Source: Latrodectus hesperus
Lineage: Eukaryota > Arthropoda > Arachnida > Araneae > Theridiidae
Reading direction: 5' to 3'
Length of the DNA stretch: 64,000 nucleotides
Assembly (NCBI GenBank): GCA_037975125.1
Contig: CM075862.1
Location: forward strand, 65,700,078-65,764,077
The notes below the pieces were generated by a model, which was given only the letters and a program-made list of their open reading frames with translations, was not told where the DNA came from and searched no databases. Position 1 is the first letter of the stretch; the number at the start of each line of letters is the position of its first letter. Positions 1-15,300 of this stretch are shown piece by piece. The position numbers were made by a program, and so were the translations under genes.

Positions 1-355
1 TAGGAGTTAAAATCAATATTTTTATCACTAAAAAAATTGTTTTGCCTCAGTGCTGCAATAGACATATTTTTAATATTTTGCTTTAATTAAGGGGAGAAAA
101 AACTTGATAAAGTTTTAAAAATTAGATTGATTCTTTTGAATGACTTAAATTGCATTGCCATATTTATTAAAAAAAAGTTTTTTAATTATTCTCATTCTCT
201 TTGATTATATTTAATTAAAAATTAACTCACATGCTAGACTAATATTTTTCTCCATTTGCAAACAATTTATTAATAAAAATAGGCTCTTTAAATGTGTTTA
301 AAGAATTACATATTAGAAAATGTGTACTCATTAAATCATTGTTTAAATTTTTTAG
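1..355 (+). other. SPT6 intron, 3' part
   Basis: AT-rich sequence with no coding potential that I can see. It ends in a pyrimidine-rich tract and an AG at 354-355, just before the first SPT6 exon in the window. The upstream SPT6 exons lie outside the window. Confidence 0.7.
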
Positions 356-3300
356 GCTGAAAGAAATGAAGAAGTGAAGATTACCATTGGTATGTCACAT
401 CAAGGCGGTAAAGATGGACGGCATGTATATTTAGATGAAATAAAGCAACTTTATGAGCGTGTATGTGCTACTTACATGTATTAGATAATATAACTAATTT
501 TATTTCAATGTGTTTAACACCTTCATATTTTTTACTTATTTATTTAAATATCTAGGATGAATTCAGTAAAAATGTTCAGGAATGGAATGTTCAAAGGCAA
601 CAAGCTTTAGAAATTGCATTAAATAAGATGCTGTATCCAGCTTTTGAAAAGGAACTTCGCCTTCGCTTATTAAATGAAGCAAAAGAAGGTGTTATAAAGG
701 TATAATTCCTTGAATATTCTTGAATATTCAATAATTTGTAATCAAAATTTGTTAATTTTATCACTTTCATGAAATGTTAGCAACTGTCTCTGTTTATTAT
801 TATAATTATTATTATTATTTTTAAAGTTCAGCTGTTTTAAATAAGTTTTAATAAAAGTAATTTTTAAAAATGTGCTTTTTATCTAAAAAATTTAATGCAT
901 TATTTAAGTATCCTAATTTTTTGATTTTGAGAAATTTTTATTTTAAAAAAATTTAAATTTCCTTCAATAAATTTTTAGAAATAAGGTAAAATAAAATTTT
1001 AAATGCAAAATTAAATGTCAATTTTTTTGTATAAAAGTAGAATAAGTGATCATTTTTTAAAAGATATTTAATTGCATTAATATCTAAATATTACTTTCAT
1101 TTAAGTATTTAATGTTAATTAAATATTCAGTGGTAAATTCACAAAAATTTAATTCTTAATTTTTTTACAACTTCTTATTTTTTAATTAGAGTTATGAAAA
1201 AGGCTAAAATCAATAATTATTCTTTAACTATTTCAAAGTGATTGTACTTGTTGAATTTCACTTTATAATTTTTTCATCGAGTTTGAGTTATTACATATGC
1301 TAGTTTTTTAATAATACTGTATGTTTTAGGCTTGTTGTCGAAAATTGTACAATTATTTAAAAGTTGCGCCATATCAAGTTGATCCACAGGTTGAAGATGA
1401 AGATGATTTTGACACTAGAGAAGGAGTTAGAGTGCTTGCTATTGCATATCAGCCTAACAGGTATTTACTACTTGCCAGAATTTACTAACATGTTTATGCA
1501 TTAATTAATATGATTATATAGTTTTAATTTTAAATGCACCTTCTTGTTAAGTTTATTTTTATGAAAAGGGCTCTGTTGAAATAGCAAGGTATCATTTTCA
1601 AATCATTTCAAATTATAATTATTAAGAGTTAAAACTTGGAATATCGAATTAGACTTTCTCAAACAAATGAAATACCATTATTATTAATTTCAGTCTTAAG
1701 TAAAATTTAAAAATTTTTTAAAAATTTATTTGAGTCTTTATGTAATATAATTGCAAATAGTAGTAATAAACATAAATTAATGTGAAATAGCAATAAACAT
1801 AAATTAATTAGTAAATTTTTATCAAGATAAATTTATTTGAATTCGATGGATTTGATTGAACCATGAAACATTTTTTTCAATTCTCGATTTTTTTTCATTG
1901 ACATTTTTTATAGAAATAGCAAGTATAGCATGTATAAAACTTGTTTGTATGCTATTGTACACAAACATAGCATATTAGCAAATATAGATTATTCAGTGCT
2001 ATGAAAAAACTTGACATAATTTGAATGATAGAAAGAAATGCTTCAGAATTTAAGTTGCCAAATTTATCATTTTTCTCAATTCAAGATGTCAGTTACTTTA
2101 TATGTATATTAAAATATTTTAAGATATGAATATTGACACCTTGTATGGTAATTTGGATGTGTATGTTTGTCTCATGAATTCATACTTTTTCTGAGAATAC
2201 TTAGAGTATATTTATTTAAGTAGCTGTATTATTCTTGCATTCCAACATAAATATAAGAATTTGTTGCTATTTGGCAATTAAATCATTTTTTGAAATAATT
2301 TGCATTTACAAGGACTAAAAACTTTTGATTTTTCCTCTTAAAAATTGTTGTATTTAATCAAGTCTTAATTTTATTTAGTTGACTTTAAGAATCCATTTAA
2401 AATTCGTAGTTTTAGTTCAATTTTGATAGTAACCTTTTTTAAATTTTGTAAGAATATTTAATATTTTTTATTGTTTTCAGTATTATTATTTTGGAGATTG
2501 TACTGTATTTCATCCCATTTATAAGTATTAATTTTTATCATCATTAATGTTAATATCTATATTTTAGTTCTATATTTAAATAAATTTTAAGTTTTTAATT
2601 TAATTTTATTCAAAGTTAATCTCTGTTTTACATATACTCTGGATAACTCTAGTTATTGTACAAAATTGAATGTGAATATTTTGATTTTTCTTTGCATTTT
2701 TACCATTATTTTTGAATAATTTCTAATCTATTGACACTAATTTATTATATTGCATTTTATAGAGAGATACCAGCATTCTCTGCTTTAGTTGACGGAGATG
2801 GTGAAGTTACTGAAGTTTTACGTTTACCTTTTCTATTAAATAGGAGAAATGCTTATAAGGAAAAGGATCGTATTAATAAGGTTAGTTCTATTGTTAAAAC
2901 AAATATTTAGAATTATTCGTTTATAATCTATAAGTTTACTTTTAATTAATTTCCAATATTAGTTTCTTAAATTAATGGACATTATTTGTGATAATTTAGA
3001 TAAATAAACATAGCAGGTGTGAAATATGTTAATATAGCTGTTTCCTTAAAGTATAGCCATACTTTTTTTTCATAAATCCATAATTTATAATTCTGTAAGA
3101 ACATTCATTCTAAACATTATATTAAGAGAAATGAATTAAATATAACTAGTGAGATAAAGAAAATTGTTGATACTTTCTCCAGGATTATAATGCTTTCCCT
3201 GTTTAAAAATCTTTATTGAAGACTTCCTATGATAAACAAACATAAAAAATTATTTTCTTTATTATCTCTTGGACAGTGAATCACTGGAATTCATGGGTTT

Positions 3301-6300
3301 CAAATAAAAATTCATGTTTTTAATTCCTCTTATGTAAAAATCAAAAAAATATTTTGCTTGTGCTTAAAATTTTCTCTGAAATTTTTAATTAATATTTTCA
3401 TAACTTTTATGTAATTGAGGAATTTAAGGAAAGTAAATAAATAAAATTTTGGTTGATAAAATTTTTTTTGTTAGTTGATTATTTTAAATTTTCTTGATCT
3501 TACTTTACACACTTATCTTTTCAAAATAAAATTTTAAAGTCTTTTAGTGATACTTTGATTAAAATTCATAACATTACACTTTAAAATTTATGACTCAATG
3601 AATACTAATTTAAGGAAACATCTTTGTATTTGTGGCATCAGGTATAAATGAAATCTGTCATTAAATCTTCTATATTTTATCATAACTTTAAATAGCCCAA
3701 TGTTAGTAACTCTTAAATTTATGTTAGGAATTAATTGCACAAAATATTCCAGATAAATAAATTGTACTGTTAATTATAATGAAAGGAAAAAGAATTTCTT
3801 CACTTAATTTTTTACTTGAATTTTAAATTTTCTTATTAATATGTCAGGTTTTAAATCCTTTCATCGTGAAAAATTTGCAAGTGCAATGTATATTTAACAA
3901 TTCTATGCTTTATGACTAGTTTTTTGGTTTGTAAATTTTAGAAATACACAAATTTCAGCTTAAAAAAATTAATATTTGATGAATATTGAATAGTTATATA
4001 ATTTTTTGCTCAAAGAATCTTTAAATTTTTAGTGAAAATTAGCAATCTTTGTGTAAAAATATAAGAAATTTAGTAAGATGAAGAAATCCTCACTTCATGC
4101 CTTATACAAAAAAGTTAATTTGTTCAAGTGTTTTTGCAAATTTAAAAGTCTGAGGGTTTTTAAAAAAATTTTCAATCAATTAACTAGTTAATATAGTTAA
4201 AATTTGCATGTAATTATCTTACCTTTAAAAAGAAAATGTTATTAAAAATTTATTGTTAAGTTTTTTGTTATCTTTATAATTTTTTGAATTTATTTATCAT
4301 CTGGTATAAATTTATTTCAGATTCAAGATCTCAATCGTTTAAAAGATTTAATTCTAAAGAAAAAGCCCCATGTTGTTGTTGTTGGAGGAGAATCACGGTA
4401 TAATAAATCATTTTTTTACTAATTTAACTTTTGAATAAATACAACCTAGTGTGTATACATAGCATAAATTATAACTTTAGAAGCATTACTTTATTATTCC
4501 TATAGTTGAGTTTGCAGCTTAATAGTTAGTATTTTGGTTTTCAGTGTATCAATTTGTGGATTTAACTCCTACCTTAAGCATGAAAATTTGTATGCTACAA
4601 TTTATAGTGGTTTGAAGTTCTCATTTAAGCATGGGTACCTGTGGAATTAGCCTTTATGGAAACTGTTACATAGCAAACTAAATATATTGTTTCTTTGTAA
4701 TGCAATTTTAACACTTGTATTATAATTTTTATTTTGCTTTCTTTTAAATTGATATTTGAAAGTTCACATTTTTATGAGCCTATTTATAGCTGTGGTCTTT
4801 GGTTCAGCAAGTCATGGGTTTGATTATCACCTTGAGCTTATATGCTTACATCAGTTTAGAATTCTTGTTAAACTGTAGGGGTATAAAATAATTATTTATG
4901 TTCTGTCAAGCTGAAGCTAAACCAAATCACATTTTCATAACTGTTGTGTTGGAAGAAAAATGATTATTCTTTTTAAACTAAAATCATCTATCAAATGTAT
5001 CTATATTTTCTTAATGTTTCTAATAACACAGTTAAAATGAGAATGTTTAAAAATATTATTGTGGATACTATATAAATGAAGATATTTTAAAAATGAAATT
5101 GAATATAATGGTAGACTTTGAAACCTGGTATTGTGGTGGTAGTGCTTTGTGCTGTGCTCCTTGGCACAGGTCTGAAGTTCGATCTTCAGGCTGGGTTAGG
5201 TTTGCACCTGAGTACCCTGGGTCATGAAAACAGAAATAAGTATTGTAGACCTTGGCCTCTATATGGGTAATTGTGCCACTAATTATTTAGTTTTGGAGGT
5301 AGACTTGAGATTATAGCAATATTAAGCAATCTTATACATATTTAATTTATAATAAATTAACATTTTTTAATGCTGTTTATACATTTATGTAGTACATGTT
5401 ATTTAAAGGATATTGTGATTTTTATCTATTTTCAGAGATGCATTAATGATAGTTGCTGACGTGAAAGAAATAATTGCTGATTTGATGGATAGTGAGCAAT
5501 TTCCACCAATAAATGTTGAAATTATGGATAATGAATTAGCAGTATTGTATTCTAAGTCCCACAAAGGCGAGGTATGTTTTTATTAAATATATGTCTTCTT
5601 GTACTATTATCAGTTATTAAGACAAAAGAAGTCTTTGTTATGTATAATTCATTTTAAATTATTTTAATATCTTGTTTTAAAATAGATAAGCTGTTTAAAT
5701 AAACCATTTAAAATTTTATTACTAATCATTATTTCATTAAATTTCTGGAGCTACATTTTTTAAAATTTCCAATTGAATCCTTTAGTAGCAAAGTAATAGT
5801 ATGTTTTCCCAGAAATAGGTTCTAGCATTAAAATCATCTTAGTGACTGAATAGTTTAATGGTTTGAAATAACTATTCAAAAACAAGGAAACTATGAATTT
5901 GTAACACTGTAAATTTCTTTGGTTAAAAGCTATGTTATTAACTATTTATTGACCACATTTTTTAAGAATCAAAGGAAACACTTTTCAAATTTTTTATTTT
6001 CATAAAATATTTGGAAAATAAATTATTAATTTCAATTTTGTAAATTTCTGAAATATGCTTATTAAAATTGCATAAACTATTGATTGCTATGATACTTTTT
6101 TTTGGAATGATTTCACTAATTTTTTTTTAAACTGTTGAATTACGTTTTGAAATGTTGATTCATTATCTTGGAAAAACAATATTTTTGAACCATTTTTTGC
6201 AATGTCCTAAAATATTGTTGCAATTCTTAGAAAATAATAAAAAGATATGATGTTTTTACAATGAAATAGTGGATTAAAACTTCTTTTTGACTTTTTTATT

Positions 6301-9300
6301 CAACTAAGTTTGAGCTATTTTTGTTGTTTAAAAAGACAAAACATTTTCTGCATTGAATTAAAGAAAAAGATTGCATACTATTGTAAAATAAATTCTACGT
6401 TTTTATTAATAGTATTGCGTTCTATAATTAAAGCTGCCTGTGAAAAGTATAAAATAGCTGTGTCTCATTCTAAGATACTTGTATCTGTTTATGCAATTGC
6501 CAATTTCCTAAATTAACTTTTTTTCCTACAGTCATTTTGTAAGAATTTTTCCTCTTAAGGTTAAAAATCAAATTAATAAAACTACTTAAAAATGTCTTCA
6601 GAATTAATTTCTTTCCATTTGTGAAAAATTATAGGTTTTTATTGTGATGTTTTTATGATATTATCAAACCTGCCAACTTTTACTCAATGTACATAAATTT
6701 TAAGCAAGATCACAAGGTTTTACTAATAGCATGGAATATTTTATGTGTTTCTGTTCTTCTCCGCAAAGTTGGAAAAGAATTTTTTTAAGTTCTATGATAT
6801 GGCTATTTTTTCATGTTAACCATAGTGAACAACAAAAACTAGCACTCTTTTTAACCTACTGTAAGTGGTGGGAAATATAGAAGGCAGATTCCGACCTCTT
6901 TTTCTATCGTGGGGGAGGACATGAGCTTGAGAAATTATAGATGGGGACATTAAATGGTAGATGTACCATATTGTTCTCCTTTAGTTACAGGGCGAAACTT
7001 GGCGCCATTCATTTTGACTATTGTGATTGGAGGACTGTTAATGAGTGGAGTTAACTCAGAGCCACTCTTGGTGAAAACATAAGCAAGCATTTCTTCTATG
7101 TCGAGAATAATGTAGTTGCTGGTATTTTGTGAAAAAGGACATTATAGTAAACATAATAAATCTTATTTTCTGATAGCCAAAAAGGTTAAACTTCCTTAAT
7201 CTGTTGGTCATTTCCCGGTCTTTGAATTCCGTGGTTTCATAATTCAACTATCAAGATCAACTATCTTGCTGTTCACTCAATATCCATAAATCTGAATTTT
7301 GTAAACATGTGGTTGCTGACAGCCAAAACATACATAGTTCTGGAAGGGTGACTTTTTACATCATCAGTCTAACTCTCTGATTGGTCTATTAGAACAGCAA
7401 TCCAATTGGTGTGTCAGCATGTTTTGAAAAATGAAAAATAAGCGAATTGAAATTAGTACTTAGAATCAAGAATGGCAACATCTTAAAATGTTTCATTTTT
7501 CAATTTATGCAAATGAGTATCGGTATTTAAAGCAAAGTTGTATACCTCAGTTCGATAGTAGGCTTGTCAAGTATTATTTCAGGTGTACAAAGGTTTGCCT
7601 AAGTAGGAAGTTTGATACAGCTGGCTCACCAAATGCTGCTCCATAGAATGCTTACTGATCAATCTATGCCTTTTAATTCGTGTTTCTCGTTAATAATCAT
7701 GAATTTAGAAAACTTTGAATATATGACAGATATTTCTACGAAGTTCATTTAATATAGATTGTATTGAATTTTAGTTTAAATTTTTGGAGTTTTAGTTATA
7801 TATTGCCATCAATGAATGCTGAATTTTGAGATTGTATATTATTCTTGAATTGCTATTGCATTTGTTAGCTTTATTTTAACCAAACTAAAGATTTTGTCTA
7901 GTGACTTTTGTAAATAGTTATTGCTATTGAATGAATCTAAATCTTGTTTTTAAAATCCTGTTAGTATTATTTCTACACACTTAGTTGTAGATATAGGTAC
8001 TTGCATGGTAATTAGTCAATCCACAGGTCGATTATCACTTTCAACCTTTTAAAAATAATTACAGTGTAAAATTTCCATGTATTAAAGCATCATCATAAAG
8101 AGCTAAGTTTGCCCATTGCATAGTTTGCAATTCTGATTTTAATATATCTCACGGCAGTCATTTTGATATTTCTCGTCATGTCAAAAACCCTAAACATGCG
8201 CAAGAAGCAGAAAGTACACAAGCACTTATAAAATGGAAATTTATTTTAAAAAAGATACTCAAGAAGTTACTCAGTCAGAACTATATTTCACTTCATTCAT
8301 GATTGAGCACTACTTACCAATTAGTGTTGCGGATCATACTGGTCCCCTTTTCAGAAAAATGTTTCATAATAGTGAAATTGTAAAGTGTTATGTATATGCT
8401 ACATCCAAAACTTCTGCCATCATAAAGGAATTAGTATTGGACAAAAAAAAATAAATAAACTCCTACAAAATTTACTATTTTGTACTACATGTGATGAGAG
8501 TAATGACAGTGATTCAAAATTGTATCCAATTATTGTTAAGTTTTTCAATCCCATTCATAGATCCATTCAAAGCTGCTTATTGTCACTTTTAAGTTTGATG
8601 GGATGTACAAAGAGAAAATATAAGCACTTTACTTTTAAACATATTCGAATGATTAAATATCCCTTTTAAACACTGTATAGCATTTTTTGCTAATAATGCA
8701 GCAGTAATGCAAAAGAAGAAAAAAATAAACCAATTTAATGGCACAACAAGAAAATTTAATAGCTATTATTTCTCTTGCCATTTGATAAATCTTAACTTTG
8801 AGAAAGGTGTTAATTACTTAAAATTATCATCTATAGCTTGCTAAAAGACTTATTAACTAAGTTTATTAAGCCATTCATAATTCGAAATATACCTTTATTT
8901 GAAGTGGATTCTCATTCTTATAATAATAAAAAAATCTTTTGATTTAATCATAGGAAATAGTACATCTAATTTCTGTGGCAACATTATCTGATAAAGAAAA
9001 AAAAAACTTTTTTCTAATATTCAGAAATATTTCACAACTTCTTATGATTATATTTTAAAGAATTTACAAAAGTAAACAAGATCTTTTTCATCATGGCAGT
9101 TGCCAATTACGAATAAACTGGATGAGACTAATTTTTCAATTGTGAGGTACTTTATTCAAATGTTTTAATTTTTGCTGCCAATCAAAGATGGTGAATCTAA
9201 GGATGTGGCCATGGAGGAGCTAGAAAATCAGTGTTCTTTACACTGAAGATTTATCAAACTTAAAAATTGAAAATATTGATTCTCTGTGGTTTCAGATTGG

Positions 9301-12300
9301 TGAAATTAAGAGAGAAGATAATAGTGACAAATATGATAGAATATCTGAATTGTTATTTTTATTAGGGATACCTCATAGCAATATAGAGTGTGAAAATTTC
9401 TTTAGTTTAGTAGAAAAGAATCTAAACCACAATTTAGAAACTCACTGTCTAATAATAATTTAGAAAATTTGCTTATTGTAAAATCTTTAAGTGATAGATT
9501 TTGTTATGAGCAAGAGTTCTCTCTGTAAGAGTTTGTTAGAAAAGGCTAAAAAAGCCATTGTTTCAGCCTTGAATTCTTCTAGTATATAAAATATGAAGGA
9601 TATTTATTAAATCAAGAAAATTTTAATGGATTTTTTTAAATCTTTAGTCCAGAATTTTTGTTTTATTAATTGTTTACTTTATTAACTTTATTTAAAAGCT
9701 GTTGTAGTGTGACATTTCTGTCTGGATAACTAATTTTTATGATAAAAGATTGAATTAGTGTTTCAATAGGTTGCAGTTTAGTTTTATTGTGGCATACAAA
9801 ATATTTCCTTGTAAATAGTGTTAATATTCAGTGGTAGTGTGTTATGAATTTATTCTAGATTCTATGAATTTAATGCAATTGAAGATGAAAGTTTAATTAA
9901 AATAAATATTTAATTGAATTTTATTCTTAGAATGTACATTTAAATTAATTTATTTTTAATAAATTAAAAATTTAAAAGTTTTAATTGTGTTTATTTTTTT
10001 CTTAATTAGAATGATTTCAGAGATTATCCAGAACTTTTAAGGCAAGCTATTTCTCTGGCTCGTCGTATACAAGATCCTTTGATTGAGTTTTCCCAGATAT
10101 GTACTCCAGATGATGAAATATTATGCTTAAAATATCATCCTTTGCAGGTATGATTTGATTTCTTATTGTTGTCATTTATGTATAAAATTTTATGAAAAAT
10201 TGTATTATTATCTTTTTTTAAAGTTACTTGCTGAAACATTCAAAGTTAATTATATCAGGAAACTTACAAAATTGAGTTGAATATTTCCATAACTAAATTT
10301 TTTTCATTTTATAGGGTGAAATAAATAAAGATGATCTTTTGAATGCTCTATATTTGGAATTTGTAAATAGAACAAATGAAGTGGGTGTTGATTTTAATAG
10401 AGCTATTCAATTTAGCCACACTGCTAACTTAGTGCAGTTTGTATGTGGTCTTGGTCCTAGAAAAGGAACATTTTTAATTAAGGTGAGTTACTAATTTTTT
10501 CTTGTATATAGTGAAAATTATCAACTGCTGTATTTCTCTCTGTATACTTGTGCATTATTAAGACAAATATATGTCTCTTGATATATTTTTAACTTAATAA
10601 AATATATTGTCTGAATAATAAACCAAGTGATTTTAATTAAAACTATTTTTTCCAAATTTATTTCAGTATAAATTAAATTTTTATCTGATGATTTGAATTG
10701 GAATAACTGGTATATAAAATGAATTGAAATATTTTCAGACTCTGAAAACTGCAAACCAGCAACTTGAAAGCCGAACACAATTGATTACATTTTGCAAAAT
10801 GGGACCAAAAGTGTTTGTTAATTGTGCTGGATTTATTAAGATTGATACATCATCCCTTGTTGAAAGGTATAAATTTTAATTTTAATTTCATATTTTCTTA
10901 ATTTTATTTAATAAATTTATACATTTTTTGTTTAGTCTGTTTGCATTTATTATGTGTTTTTTTATGCATTGCTGCATTTATGAAAGAAATAATAAATCTT
11001 GTAATGTATTCAAACATAGCACAGAGTCATATGTAGAAGTTTTAGATGGTTCGCGAGTGCATCCTGAAGCATATGATTGGGCAAGGAAGATGGCTGTTGA
11101 TGCTCTCGAATATGATGATACACAAGATGACGTTAATCCCGCTGGTGCTCTGGAAGAAATTTTAGAAAACCCAGAAAAGCTAAAGGTAATTGAAATTGTA
11201 TCTTAAATATAAAAATTTATTTATATGTATTAAATGTTAAAATGAGATAGGCTAATAGCATTTTATGAACTTATAAATTTACATATTTTAATAAAATTAT
11301 CCTTTTAAATAAGCTGAAAAAATATCAAAATTTGTATAAAATTAAGTATAAAGTGAAATAATACTTTTAGTTCCAGTTGCTTAAATTTTTACTTGTTTTT
11401 TAACATACTTTTTATGATACATTTAAAGATGGGGCCACTTTTTTATTCTGTTAACAAATTTCTGTATTTTAAAAGTTTCAGAGAATTTTGCGATAAATAA
11501 TTATTTGAAGTTAAAAATGTAAAAATAAGTTTACTTAATAAGAATTGTATTTCTTTTAAAACCAAAATTCTAATGGTTTTGAAGCAAAATTAAATACAAT
11601 AATTACAAAAATATTTTTATATAAATGATGTGACGATGCTTAAAATTGCCATTTTGAATGTGGTATAAAGACCTTGTGTTTGAGTAAATGATGACATATT
11701 ATATTGAAAGGAATATGAGTTTAAATTATTTGAGAAAATGTTATATATAGATGAAAAACAATTTTTTGAGTGAGTTGTTTATCAACTGAAATGTTAATAC
11801 AAATTAAAAAAATATATACTAAGATTCAAATTAATTAAAAATATTTTTCTCAACCAGTTTTAAAATTAAATTTTTTTACTTAAAATTAAGATAAAGTGAA
11901 CCTAAAATTAAAATGATTATTTTTGACGTAATTATAGTAATTAACACACTTTCCTTTAAAATTTATGATTATATTTTGATCGTAGGACCTTGATTTGGAT
12001 GCATTTGCTGAAGAATTAGAAAGGCAAAATTTTGGTAACAAAAGTATCACTCTTTATGATATCAGAGCAGAGCTTAATCATAAATATAAAGATTTAAGAA
12101 CTCCTTACAAACCTCCTGATGCTGAAGAACTCTTCAATATGTTGACTAAAGAAAGTCCCGAAACATTTTATGTTGGTAAGCGTGTTAAAATTTTAAACAA
12201 TTTTATCTGATAATGTATTTTTTAATATAAAATTTTAATTTCTTAACTTATGTTTTAGGCAAATTGGTTTTGTGTTATGTGACTAATATTGCAAGAAGAA

Positions 12301-15300
12301 GACCCAGGCATGAACAGCTTGAAAATGCTACACCTGTTCGAAATGATGATACCAATATGTGGCAGTGTCCTTTTTGCATGAAAAAGAACTTTAATGAGCT
12401 TAGTGATGTAAGATTATCAATTCAATTTTTTTGCCTTATTGGATTTAATATCAGTATTGTGAGGATAGTATAATTATAACAGTTATAATATATATATATT
12501 TAGGTATGGAGCCATTTTGATAACAACAGCTGTGAAGGACAACCAGTAGGTGTAAGAGTGAGATTAGACAATGGTTTAGGTGGCTTTATTCCAACAAAAA
12601 TGATCAGTGATAAACACGTTGCTAATCCAGCAGACAGAGTTCAAGTAAATATTTAAATATTTATTTTGAATGCTTGATTTATCTAAAAATAGATATTTTA
12701 AAGTTTCTTTTGTGTTGTGGGAATATTCCTTAATTTTTATGTGTTTGCTTTCAAAACTGAATATTTTTCGTAATATTCCAGTAGGATTAGTATTGTATTG
12801 AAGTTAAAATATATCCCAAAAAATTTCAATGAAAAATATTTAAATACAACCCATGTACTGCTATATAGTATTGTTGATTCATCTCACAAATTGTTTGCTT
12901 CTAACTTTGATATCTATGTCAGATCCTGTGTATATTCATATTAAATTACAGTTTTTGATTAAATTAATTTTTCAAAAACTGTAAGATTTTTTTAAAGCAA
13001 ATTGTTTGCAGTAATTTAAATTTGTAAAAGAAATGATTTTAAATAGAAATAAGAAATAAAATTTAAAAGAATTAAAATTGTTTTTGAAAATTAATGGTTT
13101 GCATTACTTTTCAAAAAGTGTTTGAAGGACTGATGATGACTTTTAATGATGAAAATTTTTTCTGTTGGTTTATTTTTTTTGTGTGATCACTAATTAAGAA
13201 TTCCTTTTTAATATGTTTAAAAAGGCGTTGAAATCTTTAAGGTAATTTAGGATCTTTTTAAATATACATTAACTTCAACTCACTTTTAAATTATTTTCTT
13301 CTAAATTAACAGCCAAACTTTTAAGTAAAAATAAGCTTTTGGCTGTTCAATTGCAATTAAATAATATTCAAATAAAAACTGCTTTTAGTTCCAGTTGGTT
13401 AAATTTTCTATTCTTAGATTTAAATTTCCTGTGCAACTGATTACAATGATAATAGATGAAATTATTGTTTAAAGATTCTTGAATGGCATGTTGTAAATTT
13501 AAGAAAGTAATGACATGCTCTTAAGTATTAGCTACTAGTAGGAATTTTTCTGAAAGTTTTTTTAAGTTCAAATGCTAATAAAAAAATAATTTCACTAAAT
13601 TTATAAGCAGGAACTCAATATCATAAATTAAGAAATTTTAAATGAAAAGTTTTGGTTTCATAAACAATATAAATAAAATTAAAAATAAGCCCTGAGCAAA
13701 AATTTGAAATATTCCAAAAAAGTATGCTGAAACATTTGTTTTATGATGATTAGTAACTTCAGTTTTTTAACTTCTGATAGTTTATCCAAAATAGCCTCAT
13801 TTAAATCATGCTTTTTTGAAGATATTTTGTTGAGCATTAAATTCATTCTTAGTTTTCAGCTATTTGTTAGAATACAATTGAATACCTTTTGTTTAACATG
13901 CAGATAAATGTTCTAAAGCATAGTTGAAATTTTCTGATTATTTCAATGATAACTAAATATTTGAGAATAATTCAGAATACATTTTTTCTTTTACAACTTT
14001 ATGCTTCATGTTTTTATATTCTATTTTATTTATTTTTAGCCTGGTAAGACACTTCATGCTCGAATAACTAAAATTGATGTTGAGCGATTTGCTGTTGATT
14101 TGACTTGTCGTTCATCTGATCTAGCTGATAAAAATAATGAATGGAGGTAATCATATATTTAAATTAATTTTGTTTTACAGTAATTCAATTATTTCATAAT
14201 GTCTGCAGTGAAAAATTTAAAAGTGGTTTCAAATAGTTTATTTCATTTATTGTTTTTTGAAATCAAAAATCCTAAGTTAGATAATTCTGTGTCAATTAAA
14301 CCGTTTTAAAAAATAACCAAAAGTTTTGTACTATAAAAAAAAACTTATAATAATTGCATTAAAGTGTTTATTAGCAATTTATTGTTAAAATAAGAAATGT
14401 TAGGAAACAGCAAAATATGAATCTTTGTTATGTAATTATTTATAATTAAAATATTTTATATGTAGTGGAAGTGATTGAAAATAAGTTTTATGCAATTTTA
14501 CAGTAATGTCAAGTAATTCTTTAAATATATTTGAGATAATTATTAACTGTGAATATTTTTTTCATTGCTGTCTATCTAATTTCAATGATTTATCAATTAA
14601 GATGGCTTTAAGTTAGAAAATTGAATTAATCTTTTTTTTATTTTGTTAATTTATGTTCCACATCTTAAATCTTTTAAGTTAATGCTGTCTTATTCTATCT
14701 CAATGAGTCATTTCTGTAAAATTTATGTAGGATATAAAGTGAGCAAATATATTCATTATATTTTGTAATTTAACATTCAAATATATTCATTTTGCACTTT
14801 CTTTATAAAACAAAATGTCTATATATTAGACCGGCTAAAGATGACTTCTATGATTATGATGCCGAAGAACAAGATCGCAAAAAAATAGAAGACAGTTCTA
14901 AGAAACAGAATCGGCAAGGTTTGTTAAAAATATTTATGTTTGTAAATGTTTTTTCACATGGTATATTAGTGTTAGATTAATAAGTTTAATATTAATATTC
15001 CTTTCAGAGACATTTATAAATTTTTAATAATGAATTTCACTCAAGTAATTTTAAATGTTCCTGATCTTGCAAGTTTTTCTTTGATAGTTATTTATATGTG
15101 TATTAAAAAATTTTTTTATAAACTTCGCTATTTTATTTTTGAAAAATGTTTACCATTTTAGATGTGTATAATTATATCAATTACATTCTTTTATAGAAAT
15201 AGTTAAAATAACATTTTATCTACAATATTCATTTTGTTTACATTTGTAATCAAAATTTGGATAAAATATTCCTAACATTTTACAATTATTCCTTATAGTT

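Noticed and set aside
4780..4950. Possible further tRNA-like SINE with GGGTTTGATTATC
   Set aside because: Only a weak B-box-like match; no head, tail or second copy could be aligned.
5155..5195. Genuine tRNA gene
   Set aside because: A- and B-box-like words occur, but no cloverleaf with matching acceptor stem forms, and the tail identifies a SINE.
13128..13160. CTGATGA followed by GAAA, suggesting a hammerhead ribozyme core
   Set aside because: The required helices and cleavage-site arrangement are absent.
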